Positions 38,501 to 50,337 of a stretch of 64,000 bases of DNA are shown in pieces. Below the pieces are notes generated by a model, which was given only the letters and a program-made list of their open reading frames with translations, made no database searches and was not told where the DNA came from. Both the position numbers and the translations under genes were made by a program. How positions within the stretch are numbered: position 1 is the stretch's first letter; each line of letters starts with the position of its first letter. Source of the stretch: Chrysoperla carnea (taxonomy: Eukaryota; Arthropoda; Insecta; Neuroptera; Chrysopidae); NCBI RefSeq assembly GCF_905475395.1, contig NC_058338.1:7330935-7394934 (forward strand), in the 5' to 3' direction.

Positions 38501-40310
38501 ACGTAAATCAATGGATGTAATTGTTCGATGGGCCCATGCAGCTTCCAAACCGTCAATACTCTTAATTTCATTATTATTTAATCGTAAACATTTTACACCT
38601 AAGCCTCTTGCCAGTGATAGGACAAATGATAAAATTTTGTGATTGGATAAAGCACAATATACTTTATCTGATAAACCTAGAAAATAGGGTATTATCGTTA
38701 GTCAAAAATAAATCATGAAATTTGAAAAAAATTAAAATTTATGTAAAAATATACTTAAATATTCTGATTTCGAGTCATAAAAGTATATTTTTCTTTTATA
38801 ATTTTAAAATTAAAAATCGTAATTTTTAAACTGTATATCATGTGACCTAAAACGCGGGCAAGCCCTGGTGTGATGTCATATCGGTATGAGTCATAGACCA
38901 TCAGTTAGTTCAGTGTAGGCAGCTGGGTATAATATATACATAGATAATAAGTATTTATATTTATTATAATCAGATGTCTATGAATATATCTGTCAAACCT
39001 ATTTGTGTTATTTCGTACAGTGATACCCATATTACGTCATTAAATTGGATGCCCGCGTTTTTGACAGTTTAAAAAAGATTTAAAATTTAATTGAATTTTT
39101 GGACAAGAAAGCGTGTGTATTTTTCCGAAATATATTTTTGGTAGCTTTTTATTAGCAAAATCAACATTTTGAAGTACTTTTTCAAAAATATTGGAATACC
39201 CTATTAATTTAACAAAATTGGTCCAAGAGGGGAGCTACTATCACTTCTCTTACCATTTCACGTACCTGGATCTTTAACTAAATTTTCCAGATTTAAAACT
39301 CCCGTTTTCTTTGTGAATCTTCTATTTAATACATGCATTAAAACATCTTGAATCTTTAACGTTGTCTCTGTCGGCATTCCTTTATTTAATAAAATACTCA
39401 TAATCATCTAAAAAAAAAAACCTCATTTTTCTTCCGTAACTTTAATGACTGGACATTTCAACTAAACCATTATTTTAGTAATTAATATCTTTTTAAAATT
39501 AATTAATAAAAGTACAAATTCAGTGAGGGCATTTTAAAATTTCTAAAAAGGAAATTCAAATTTTTTATACGGACGTGACATCATAGTACGGGCTTGTCAA
39601 ATTTGTTGACATACTGTATGATATTAATTACTTACATTTTATATGGTATTTCATTAAATTCTATTATTCTACGACTTTTTATTAGAAAACTTATTGATAA
39701 CGAGTGTAAGTTCAATGTTGTAAATTCATTTTTTTAAAGTGTAAATTATACATTGAACTGTCACCAATTGACAGATCACGTACTTATAAGTCATCAACAG
39801 AGAGCGCCAAAAAACTACGTTTAAATATCTCAAAATGATAATGTATTTTAAATATTTTTTTACAAGCGGTGTAAACAATGAATTAAAAAAATACATAAAT
39901 ATTCCCTATTTAAATATAAATGGAGTTTTTGAAACTTACAGGAGATCCACCAGGATATTCTAATACTAAATTCCGACTACATAATACATCAATTGCTGTA
40001 CAACAATTACGAGCAATAAACGAAGAATTTTTATCTTCAATTTGATATTGTATTGGAAATAAATCATCAGCCTTATCAACAATAACTTTTAAAACTTTAT
40101 CTCGATCTAAACTAGCTCCATCGTGAATCTGAAAATGAATTTTTTATTATTTTATAAGAGTCAGTCGGTAATCTTTAAAATTGATATTTTACTCACAACA
40201 AATTTATGCCATAATAGTGGTTGATTTAATATACAACTTTTAAATGCTCCCATTTTTTTCACAATGAGAGCATTTGATTGATTTAATACCAGTGGTAAAT
40301 TACCTTCCAT
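35501..40310 (-). CDS. Nuclear RNA export factor 1-like (NXF/TAP), short N-terminus
   Basis: Predicted mRNA export receptor that works with NXT1/p15 at the nuclear pore. Ten exons in transcription order: 40310-40197, 40128-39940, 39407-39266, 38676-38492, 38369-38226, 37776-37559, 37215-37047, 36845-36654, 36050-35884, 35603-35501; total 540 aa. Domains in order: RRM-like fold about residues 34-101; leucine-rich repeats about 150-260 (LRLNNNEIKSIDGLE, TSIDLRNNL, QELWLDGNPVC, and LDGQVL at the end, all family hallmarks); NTF2-like domain about 275-448 (EHYFTLYDS, FTVDLLYYS, QVQRAF); TAP-C/UBA-like end about 485-540 (MLESAAWDLKTAL, closing GRLPPEAFKV). Canonical NXF1 is 600-670 aa with an Arg/Gly-rich N-terminus; here the ATG lies just before the RRM. 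Either this is a short paralogue or a further 5' exon was missed. Sequence is divergent in the RRM and NTF2 parts. The exon 8 donor (GTTATT) is weak and lies 4 bp from a 230 bp palindrome. AATAAA is on this strand at 35460-35455. Confidence 0.88.
36081..36147. repeat. 31 bp direct tandem duplication in NXF intron 9
   Basis: GTGTTTCATAAACGCACATG then TTCGGTTATAG, twice in a row, just upstream (in transcription) of exon 9. Confidence 0.85.
36421..36650. mobile_element. 230 bp palindromic foldback in NXF intron 8
   Basis: Arms of about 105 bp: left TTGAATGCTACTTGCGGAAT, AACTAGCAAAT, GACAGTCGTG, AAGGTTATGAGACATTCTTA, TGAAGACTCGTGTGG; right carries the inverse of each in the opposite order. Arms differ at scattered positions (about 10-15%). 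Only about 20 bp separates them. The right edge is 4 bp from the proposed exon 8 donor. Confidence 0.88.
37387..37472. repeat. 85 bp direct repeat, copy 1 (NXF intron 6)
   Basis: AATAGGGTATTATCGTTAGT and the following ~65 bp to AAATATTCTGATT are nearly identical to 38688-38770 in intron 4 of the same gene (one A indel). It is the left end of the element at 38688-39206. A CAGGGCCGGATTAACC sequence, like a hAT terminus, lies at about 37351. Confidence 0.8.
37805..38075 (+). repeat. Dispersed fragment, copy 2
   Basis: Related to 32905-33190: GGTTAGAGTGATGAGTCTTGG, ACC-AACAAGGTCCGTTGTGA, CTCCTCATGACAAGAGCTGG. Lies in NXF intron 5. Confidence 0.6.
38688..39206. mobile_element. Nested TIR element in NXF intron 3
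   Basis: Outer ends AATAGGGTATT and AATACCCTATT are inverted. Inside, AAACGCGGGCA (38849) and TGCCCGCGTTT (39050) form a second inverted pair. No ORF. Left 85 bp recurs at 37387-37472. Confidence 0.65.
39585..39835. repeat. ~250 bp dispersed repeat, copy 1 (NXF intron 2)
   Basis: GGCTTGTCA-A-TT-TTGACAT, TATTAATTACTTA, ATTGAACTGTCACCAA and GTCATCAACAGAGAGCGCCA occur in the same order as at 62625-62865. Confidence 0.75.
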
Positions 40311-41370
40311 TATTTTGATAGTTTATTCAGTTTATTTTAAAAATTTCATTCGTATAAAAAAATATTGCCGGTGTTCATTAGTAAACTACTTTCTGTCAAA
40401 TTCAAACAATTATAGGCTATTTCCATTGCGGTGTCACTTTCAACACCAAATAACACATTTATACTCATATGATATTGGTAACAGACCTCCGCGAAAATCA
40501 TAATGCCTTATTTTTTTCAACGGTTCTAAATATAGCTGTAAACGTGTATTTTCGTTACATGGTCAGTTATGGTCATATTTGACATCTGGAAAAAAACTTT
40601 GCAGCATCACAACGTCAAAAACTTAACATAGTTAAGCTTTTTATTCTCAAGATTGATTTTGGCAGTACTGGCTAAATAAATGTATATTCAACTATTATCG
40701 AACAGACATAACAATTTAAATGAATAAACAATGGAACTCTCCGAAGCCAAGGTGAATTTTCATGCTGACGTTTGATTCTTGAGTCTGACCGTCAAATTAG
40801 ATCGCATGTTACAATCTGGAAAAAACTTGGCAGCGTTACATTATAAAAAACTAAACATAGTTTATTTAGCTTTTTATTCTCAGTATTGATTGACAAAATT
40901 TCTTTTACACCTCTGTATGATAATTTCATTTACACTTTTACACAAAATACATTTTTTGGTCGCTCATTTTTACAATACTATTTTGGTGCCAAGATGTCCG
41001 CGATATCGAGAGACGGTACCAAGAAAGATGGGATGTCACTGTATAATTTTTAATAAACGAGTGCTTTGACCAATTTTTAGTTTTTAAATTTGCAAAAAAA
41101 CTTTACGTGATAGGAAAAAATGACCATCACTTCTGAAATCAGCGCATTCTAAAACATATAATTTAGTAAAAATATCTCATGCAGCTGACAAAAATTTTTT
41201 TTTTTTGCAGACCTGTGTTATCATGCTCTATTAATGGTCAATTATAAAATAAGTTCTTCTACTTAGAAATCTTCTTCAAAATAATATTATTGAGTTTAAA
41301 TTTTATTTGCGTCAGTTTTAAAATGAGCGTCTTGCGACAGGATGAATTAGGCTTCGATAGGTTATATTAT
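40311..41370. other. Region between the two minus-strand genes; holds an 80 bp direct repeat
   Basis: No exon recognised. ATCTGGAAAAAACTT-GCAGC, AAC-TAGTT, AGCTTTTTATTCTCA-TATTGATT occurs at 40584-40665 and again at 40814-40892. The NXF promoter should lie at its left edge and the 3' end of the CENP-H-like gene at its right edge. Confidence 0.5.
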
Positions 41371-41606
41371 TTTATTTATTAAAAAAAATTACAAAAATAG
41401 ATAACAATTCAATTTCATTAAATATTACGCTAAAATTAAATAAAAAAAAATTAGATCATTAACAAAATTTAATTCTCTATTTTCTCCGCCCATGATAATG
41501 TTTTCGATAGTTTGTTAGAATGTTTTGCTGAGGTCGAAGCTTGGAGTTAACATTGCCTTTAAATTACAAAACTAAGAGATTTTTCTATTTAGTGAATACA
41601 AAAAAA

Positions 41607-42405
41607 TCATTCCAAAACAGGGTTATAAGTTTTACGATATTTCGCTAATAATTCTACTAAGTCAGGATCATCACCTAGTGGCGTATTGCTAGCAATAATC
41701 ATTTCTCTGATTAAACCCTGCCAGTTGTTAATACTTTTCAGTTTTTTCTTATACTTTTCTGTTTGCCTGAAAGAGAGAACACGTAAGGTAATATAATAAT
41801 TGCTTTTTTTCTCGATCTAAATTAAATCCTTACTTATTTGCTTCTTTTCTTCTTAATTGCTTTACTTCATCTAATTCACTTTGTTTATTTTTCACAGTCA
41901 TTTTAAGTTCAGTGATTTTATATTTGAACGTTTCCAATGCTTCTTCTAAATAACGAGTTTCATTCACATTTTTTTTTAGTTCATAAAATAAATGTCGAAA
42001 TATTCTAAAAATTTTATAACTTATTATAATTTTTAAACACACGGTATATTTAATTCCATTTACTTTTTATATTCTTCAAACTGTGGATCGTTACTTCTGA
42101 ATAATTCTCGAAGTGCAAACGCATATTTAATTGCAAGACACAGATTTTCTTGATCATTTTTTATGCTAGAAACTTCATTATATGTTTCCGAAGTTGTTGG
42201 CTCGTCAATATTTTCGTTCGTTTCAATTTCTAGAATTTAAAAATTGAATTTATTATCATCATTGAATTAAAAAATTAACATTCTTACTGTTTGTAGCTAA
42301 TAATGCTTCGAGTTTAGCAACACATAGGTTATAAGTTTCAGAAATTTCTTCTGAATCTCTATTTTCGTCGATTCCAAATTCAAAATTATCTAGAATTTCG
42401 TCCAT
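41607..42405 (-). CDS. Coiled-coil protein, possible CENP-H-like kinetochore subunit
   Basis: Four exons in transcription order: 42405-42288, 42229-42064, 42004-41834, 41766-41607, joining in frame to 204 aa. The start is MDEILDNFEFGIDEN. Residues 1-75 are acidic and look disordered. From about 76 to 165 the protein is helical with heptad-like Leu/Ile spacing and many Lys/Glu (ELKKNVNETRYLEEALETF, KQSELDEVKQLRRKE), so a coiled coil is likely. The end (WQGLIREMIIASNTP from 167, then GDDPDLVELLAKYRK) matches the shape of the CENP-H C-terminal segment, in which a hydrophobic helix and a short Ser-containing loop precede a (D/E)DP-x-L-x-x-x-(V/L)-L helix; animal CENP-H is about 250 aa. CENP-H belongs to the constitutive centromere-associated network. 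The assignment rests on about 30 residues, so another coiled-coil family is possible. Introns are 58-67 bp. Nearest AATAAA on this strand is about 41376. Confidence 0.55.
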
Positions 42406-42944
42406 TTTGTAAATTTTTTATTTTTATTTACTTTTTCTTATCCAAAGTATTTTTATTAAATGGTTATTGACGGTAACTTGTCGGGAATTGTTTTTGGCGC
42501 CAAATAATTTCTTTTAATACCAACCTTAATACCAACTATAAATTTTAGTAGCAAAAATATTAATAAAAATAACAAATATGTAATTTTGTAATTCTGTAAT
42601 GTATTATTTATAATATGAAATAAAGAATCTTTTACTACTATTAATAAAAATAGTTTGAAGTTGAAAATGTATGGAGTGTAAAGTAAATTACGCTCCATAT
42701 GAACATTAATTGAACTCATTTTGAAAAACCGTCGAAATTATTAATTGAACTCATTTTATTTCCAAACGATCGGGGAGCGTGAAACGAAGCATACTGAAAT
42801 GGCAAAGTACACTGAATATTTTGACAGCTATTAGTCATTAATATGTTTGACAGTTGCTTAGTAATCCCTATTGGAAAAAGTATCATCCCTATTTTATCAC
42901 CCCTTAGATGGGATAAAAGTATTTATCATTAATAAACAAAATAT

Positions 42945-43410
42945 AAATTATTATTATCGCATTGGCTATTTAATTCTTGATAATTCTTTATAACTTGCAA
43001 CTTTTTATACTTCAAAGTAATACTTTTTGCATAAGTTATAAATTATTATCGCATTGGCTATTTAATTTTTGATAATTCTTTATAATATGCAACTTTTTAT
43101 ACTTCAAAGTAATACTTTTTACATAAGTTATAAATTATTATCGCATTGGCTATTTAATTTTTGATAATTCTTTATAATATGCAACTTTTTATACTTTAAA
43201 GTAATACTTTTTGCATAAGTTATAAATTATTATCGCATCGCGCATCGGCTATTTAATTTTTGATAATTCTTTATAACTTGCAACTTTTTATACTTCAAAG
43301 TAATACTTTTTGCATAAGTTATAAATTATTATCGCATTGGCTATTTAATTTTTGATAATTCTTTATAATATGCAACTTTTTATACTTCAAAGTAATACTT
43401 TTTGCATAAG
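42945..43410. repeat. Five-copy ~92 bp tandem repeat
   Basis: Unit begins ATAAATTATTATCGCATTGG and includes CTATTTAATTTTTGATAATTC, TGCAACTTTTTATACTTCAA and ACTTTTTGCATAAGTT. Starts at about 42945, 43038, 43130, 43222 and 43321. Periods are 92-93 bp, except the fourth unit, 99 bp through a CGCGCAT insertion. Units are over 95% alike. Confidence 0.93.
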
Positions 43411-43419
43411 CGTACTGAA

Positions 43420-46400
43420 ACTTAAAACTTTTTTATGAATAATATAATTATGTCTATAAGAGACGGGTTTCGCTCGCTCACGTTTTTCTATTGTATATTG
43501 GAGTAATAATACTGGAAATAATAGTATACAGTAATAAATAATTATTATATATAAAATATTTTAATTGAAGACATCAAAGTTCATTACCAATTCAATTGAA
43601 ACTAAAATAAAAAAAAAAATAAAAAATTATTATTAGCCTATTAGCGTTGAAAATAAAAAATGCTTTGTAATGATATGATTCTGACTTAAAATACAAATTT
43701 AAATGCGTCATGCTTTTTAATAATACACAATATTATAATATTATATTTTGGAAAGAAACGTCATATAACTTCCATGTACAGATTAATAACTTAAGGGTGT
43801 TTTCTTAGGATCATCTTTAAATCAGTATATGCATTTTCTCATTAGCCTCTTTACGGTGCTAAATTTATAGATTTAAGTCTGTCAATTACTATAAAAATTT
43901 GAAATCGTTAAACCGTCTCTAACTCTAAATAAATTTAATTAAAGTTCGAATAATTAAAGTTTTTAATAAAAAAAAAAAAAACTTTCAGATAAACTAACTA
44001 ACTAACTAAGCAATAAACATTGTATTTGTTCTGAGTTTTATAAAAAAAACCAAAATCAATCGAATCCATGTTCAAAGTATCTGTTTGTAAAGTTCGTGGG
44101 CCAATAATAAATGTCTAACTACAGTCACGAGCACATATTCTTATACACTCTGTATTTATATAGTTATTTTGAACTCTTTTTGTGGCGGTGTTAACTTTAT
44201 TGACATGACATGTAATTTATTTTATAATTGTTTTGTGGCGTAATTATTTTATCAACTAATTTATTAATGCATTAGAAAACATACTTAATAGTATTATTAT
44301 CGCTGGCAACGTCATGATACAGTTAATTTCAAATGAGCAACATAGGTCAGTTAGATCTTGAATCCGAAAGGATCCATCTTGTAAACCGTTAGAGATAGAA
44401 CAAAAGTTTAAACGTAATAAATGTTCCTAATAAAAAATAAACAAGGGAGAATCAAATATCCGAAGTTCAACCGGCTTAAAATAAACTCTGAAAAACGTCG
44501 CCAGCGCTTGTACCATAAATAATTATTTCAAATTTAATTGAAACAATTTTTTTTTTCTAATTATTTTTAAATTTTGAATTTCAACATTCTAATTTTTGGA
44601 ATAAAGAATAATAACCAATAGTCTTCGTGGCAATAAAAACTCACCGATTATTTTAGAGCTGACTCTGACAAGGGTTCTGTGATTAATTATTGAAAGTTTC
44701 ATTCGATGTACAGAATATTTCCCATTTTGGTTCGAAGGTTCGATTTTTGAAAATTTTAAAGACTTTTTTTTGGACGGGGTGCAAAATTCGCATTTCAATC
44801 CGCAATTAATACCTACGAATGTAAACATGCATAAAATTTCGATTTCAAAAAAATGAGTGAAAAATTCTAAAACCATCAAACTATCGAAAATCGATTCAAC
44901 AGGTAAAGAAAAATCTTTACTCAAGATTTAGGCTACCAATTTTTTTTATCGCGTAAAACCGATTTGCGGTTCAAAAAAGAGACTAGAATTTTCAGAATCA
45001 TTGTTTCAAGAACTTTATTTGGTCGAATTTGTCGATAATAGCGAACGCTCACACTATGAAGCCCAAGAATTGATTTCCACAGCTCCAAAGTCCTAAATTA
45101 CAGCTTGTAGACTTAGTACGGTCGTGTACGATGGTGAATGTGGCCATATTGAATTTTCTATGGCAGCCATTATTATATATATAGATTACTAAACAATTGC
45201 ATGTACAATCACACATGAATTTCCGCATGAAATAAATTAACCTTCTTTTGACATCGATGAATAAAAAAACAATAAAGAACCCATCACACAATACATGAGT
45301 TTTTGACTTCCCGTCAGATTAGTTCCAGATGATGAACTTATGTTCTTTAGGTATATTGTACAGAATACATTGCTACGACTGTCTGTGGCATCGTAGCGCC
45401 TAAACGGATGAACCGATTTTGATTTTTTTGGTTTTGTGTGAAAGGAAATTTAACGGAGAGTGTTCTTAGCTATGTTTTAAGTGCAAATTTAGGGTTCCGT
45501 ACACGAAAAAACTAAAAATTGGCGAGTAGCCGAAAAATTTGTCAAGGGTTCTATAATTGTCTTGGTGTTTGTACTACTTTAATATAGTTTGGGATAGCTG
45601 TAAAAAATTCTACTGCGTAAGTATAAAGTTATTGAAATAAAAAAAAGTTATACGGAACTCTAAATAAAATCGCACAGCATTTGAGATGCTGAGGACTATT
45701 CATCAAGAACGTATGTATTATTGCTACTCATTCTTCAAAATTCATAGAATATTATATACCAATAATTATTATTCTCCCATCTGCATCAAACATTTCTATC
45801 TAAAATATATAAATATCTTTTTGGTGGTGGGATAAGCATGTAGTGTGGCGGCAAACTTGTACAACTTCTCTCATTCAAGCCGATGCCGGATACAAAACAT
45901 ACAAAAACTATAAAATTTTCCATAAACAATTAAAACGGGGTTTTTTTTTGTAATATAAAAAAGTTAGTTTTTTTAAATAAAGTTTGTGTTAATTTATGCG
46001 TGATTTTACGTGAAAAAATGTTTTAATTAAAATATAGTGATGTGTGTTATGGCTGGTGTAATGTAATTTATCTATTAATGTGTTAATGAAATCTGTTACC
46101 TTGATTTGTTATGCAAATAAATTTCTATTAAATAAGTGGAAATGAAATCAATATTTATTATTTCTTGGAAACTTTTCTGGTATCTAATTAGTCATTGAAT
46201 TAAGCATTGTTGAAGTTAGCTGTACATATTGACTGAATGTTAAACGATTTTAAGCGTGCCAACATGTGAGGTAATTGGCTTAGGTCTAATCCATTGTAGA
46301 TTCGTAAGAAAAAATGTAAAGTGATACGTGATAAGTATTTTTTTTAAGCCAAAAAGCGGAAAAAGTTCAGTGAAATCACGATGTTTTATGTAAAACATTT

Positions 46401-48120
46401 TGTGATATGAAAATTTGCTATTCAAATGTATGTTTTTTTTTATAAATGTCCCTAGCTGACCTAAGCAATTACCTCAGATGTTTGCACGCTTCTCAGTGTA
46501 CGGCGATGCTCAGTCTATGTATAACTATAAAGTCAATGGCTACACATAAGTTTAATTTTAATGGTTGATTTTTTAAGTGACGATATCTTGGCACCATGAG
46601 AACACATGATCGCCGATTTATTGGCATCGAGAGCCATCTTTAAGATATTCAGAGCCCGATAAAGAACTAATAACAATAATCCGTCCTTTTTCTTATCATT
46701 TTTTTTGCCAATCATTAAAAATTTTCACCAAAAAAAGAAAGAATGACTCTCGTGGACTCATTCAGTTATATGATTGACGTTGTATGATCGGCATTCGAGC
46801 TTCAATGCGTTATTATGAAAATAGTGATACATGGTAAACTATATGTAAGTTTTTTTGGACGTTTGGACGTTTTTAAGACTCACAGGTCTCACAATGGGCA
46901 GGAAAACGGATTTTTGTTAGAAATAGAACTGTAAAGTTCTTTCAAATTAACTTCTGTATCCCCTTCAACAAACGTCTAGGCTTTAGGGCATCCAATTTCG
47001 TCTTGTATATACAAAATATCTCATAGATTGTTTTCTTTCCATCTTAGTGCCGCATTAACAACGGTTGTGGGCGAATTTTTGGTGGAAGCCTCCTTAAGCA
47101 GGTGTGTTAGTGTTTTTAGTCCTAGCAAATCTACTTGGGACCCCAACTAGAGCCCTTTAACCAACGATTTGTATACTTTCTTCCACTTTTTCTTCTTTGT
47201 AATTCCCTCGTAAATATACCTGGGGTCCCAAACAGAAGCCGTTTCAAAATTTTTTTAAATGTGAAATTTTCGGTGGTTGCAATCTAGGTTGCCTCAATAG
47301 TAAATACGGCACTCCTAAGAATTCACGCATTAACTTCCCTAACTTGGCAAGGTTATTACCGCCGTTTCTATTATCTTCTATAACAAGTTTTTCGAACTTT
47401 TTTGAAACGATAGATTGCTTAACAGTTTGTGTAGCATATTTTTTTGGTTTGTTATTAATAAGCAAAAAAAAATTAGCATGTCTCTATGTCATTGACATCA
47501 CTACTCGACTGGTGGCCTGGCCGAAAAAAGGACCCTGAATTTGTGTGTTTTACATATCAAACTTACTTAGGGTGTTATTATCGTTTACTTCAAGAATTAA
47601 TTATTAATTTTTTTTTTTGTGAAGTTGGTTTTTAAAAATCTTAACTAGTATGCAAGAGGAAGATGCCCACTGCGCCGTCTTACGTGGGTATCGCCATAAA
47701 GATTATATATAAAACTCCTTTTTGCTAAAAAGAGGTGAATTTGTGTTATGGTATCAAGTCTAGTTTTATATTTTTATGGGTAATTTGGCCAATTCGACAT
47801 CTGTATTATCCCTTATTTCAACGGTGCAGTTTAAATAGATTATGGGCCATTTTATTATTAACAGATGCCAATTCGATGCATAGTATAAAAAGACAAGGGA
47901 ACAACTTAACAGATTAATTTTAAAAAAAGGTCTTCTTTATTGTTGCTTCTTTGGTTGTCAATTCTCAGAAATAAGTTATAATAGTATGTTTTAAAATTCA
48001 GTTTGGAAATTTTACAACTGTGAAATTGACCCAGGACAAAATAAACACTCATTAAATTGGAATAATTACTCTGCTGAATGTATTTGATGTTCAAAAATTA
48101 CATGTTTAGATATCCGCAAC
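43420..48120. other. Gene-free stretch
   Basis: No exon recognised. Contains a partial 430 bp repeat (44330-44455) and a fragment at 45375-45490 (TGTGGCATCGTAGCGCC, GGAGAGTGTTCTTAGCTATG; compare 8402-8425 and 8772-8830). The remaining open frames show no coding bias. Confidence 0.45.
44330..44455 (+). repeat. 430 bp repeat family, central fragment
   Basis: AATGAGCAACATAGGTCAGTT, GGATCCATCTTGTAAACCGT, AGAGATAGAACAAAAGTTTA and AAAAAATAAACAA, in family order; both ends are lost. Confidence 0.75.
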
Positions 48121-48122
48121 TT

Positions 48123-48545
48123 TTTATACCCTGTTATATTTGAGAAGTATATATCAATGTATACTAATTTTAGTTCGAAGTTTATTACGCTTAGAAATAT
48201 TGATGCTGTAAACAAAATGTTGTTATAGATGTTCTGATGTTCATAAAATCAGCTAATGCGTTTATTTGCGTGTGTTCCCCCGCCTGTCTGTAAACACGAT
48301 ACCTTAAAAACGAAATGAAATATCAAGCTGAAATTTTTATAGCGTGCTCAAGACGTAAACAGCTGTGAGTTTGAATTCCGTAGGATCTTTTTTTTAATCC
48401 GTTTGATATAGAACAAAAGTTTAAATGTAAAAATATTCTTTATAAAAAAGTAAACAACTTTTGTTTGAAACATTTTTTCGTTAACATCACTGTTTACCCG
48501 TGAAGGCACAAATTAGGACAAAACTTTGGTGCTTTTTCCAAAATT
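48123..48545 (+). repeat. 430 bp repeat family, full-length diverged copy
   Basis: Starts TTTATACCCTGTTATATTTG, includes AAAACGAAATGAAATATCAA and AGACGTAAACAG, ends GTTTACCCGTGAAGGCACA and GGACAAAACTTTGG. A deletion removes much of the CAATTGGGTCTTGGG block. Confidence 0.8.
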
Positions 48546-49201
48546 ATAAAATATAGAGAGTTGAAAATTTGCAGGTAATTAATCCACGGACTCTGTTATT
48601 ATCTGATCTCTTCATAATAAGGTTAAAACCTTGTAAATAAAATACAATTTGTCAATTTTTATGAAATCTTATAAATAATTATTAAGTTAATTGCATACAT
48701 ATATTTTATAAATAATAATAATTAGAGTTTCTTCAAACAAAACAATTAATAATATTCCATACCTAAGCGGATATTTTATCCAACAACAACAACAAAAATT
48801 AAAGACTGAAGCGATTATGATAGTCCAGGCAATTTGAAGATAAAATATCTTTCGATTAACTATTATGATTGAAAAATTTTACAATTAATTTTCGTCTAAT
48901 TTTCTCAAGTTCTATTAGAATCCACCTTACATTCAATTGTTCCCACTAATCGTTAATTTATAAAAAAAAATTCTGATTCTAAATTACTATTGAAATAAAA
49001 ATTAAAAAGGGTAATTGCTGTAATTAGCAAGCAAACAGTATTTTCAAATATTTATTATTATAATATTTTTAATCAGCTCGTTAGCAAAAGTTAAAGTGAT
49101 TGGCGCGCGGTCAATTGTTAATTAAACAATGTTATAAAATTTTATTGATCATATGATTTTATTTTCTCAAATGGTGTGAAAATTCATATCAGATTCTACA
49201 G

Positions 49202-49491
49202 CAGGCATGGGCAAATGTGACTCAGAGAAGTCCCTCAGACTTTTGTAACTAAATAACGAGTAAGACAGTGTCAACCAAAAATACGAGTAAGACAGAGAGA
49301 CAACATTTTTTTTTTCTACTTATCTCATTACTATTAGAGAAACTGAGATAGCTAGAAGAGTCGTATACCTGTCTCGCATCCTCCTCTATAAGCAATGCGG
49401 ACTTGCATAAAGAGACACACAATAAAGTTTATGGTATATAATAAAGTTATAACAATGGTGACTTCGACTTAAAATAACTCGCCCATGTCTG
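49202..49491. mobile_element. hAT-like MITE, copy 2
   Basis: Starts CAGGCATGGGCAAATGTGAC, ends GCCCATGTCTG. Target octamers TTCTACAG (49194-49201) and TTCTACAA (49492-49499) agree at 7 of 8 positions. Same family as 6966-7233. Confidence 0.85.
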
Positions 49492-49629
49492 TTCTACAAA
49501 CTGTTGAAGTTATAAGGTTTCGTTTGTATATGGAAGTTATATTCTGTGTCGGATTAACAACCCATGTCGGGGCCCATGGACAATGCAATTAATGTGCAAA
49601 TCAAACGGCGCCGTTTTTTTTTCTTTGTA

Positions 49630-49735
49630 AATCAACCTAGGGTTCTTCTCCTTGTATATGACTCTTCTCTTCAACTTGGGGTCCTTCCCCTTGTATGGGA
49701 TACTACTCATCAACTTGGGATCTTTCATCTTAAAT
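49630..49735. repeat. Imperfect ~50 bp tandem repeat
   Basis: TTCTCCTTGTATATGACTC, CTTCCCCTTGTATGGGATAC with CAACTTGGGGTC and CAACTTGGGATC: two to three degenerate units. Confidence 0.5.
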
Positions 49736-50337
49736 CCGACACACTGTATATAATTTGCCAGGTGCTGTGAGAGTACGGGTCCAAAAATACTCATTGATAC
49801 TTCGATGAGAAACTTCTTGGTTCAGACTTAAATCACCCAAAAATCTAATTTGCGTGGAGTATTTTTGATAAGTTGATTTTTGTCGTTAAGTGTAACAATC
49901 TTAAATAGATATGTGATTAGTTTTTTTGTTGCAATAAAATTATGAAAATAATTATAAATATGTAATTAACATTTATTATTATGTATTAAATTTTATTATT
50001 TTAAGGTCGTTCAGTCGTTCTGCTTAATTAAAAAACTACCTTTTTATTATAGTTAAATGTTACATAATGATCAGCAATCAATCACAACGACTTTGATTTC
50101 ATGATATGCATTTCACATGATCGAAAACTGTGATTGCGTTTTCAAATCTATACACGATATCCGAAAATCCATCTACTCTACTTCAGGAGGTGTAACAAAA
50201 AAAGAAGAACATATATTAGGTTCGGAAATAAGTCGCTCCTGAGTTCCAACCACGCGTATGTTTAAAAATATGTAGCCTGCTTGCAGATTGTACAAGCGGT
50301 TATTCATAGAACTTGCACATCATATAATAACATAATT

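Noticed and set aside
42945-43410. CRISPR-like array
   Set aside because: The ~92 bp units are contiguous with no unique spacers; it is a tandem minisatellite in a eukaryotic genome.
47244-47538. Opposed open frames of 64-73 codons
   Set aside because: Antisense overlap with no coding motif or matching splice partners.
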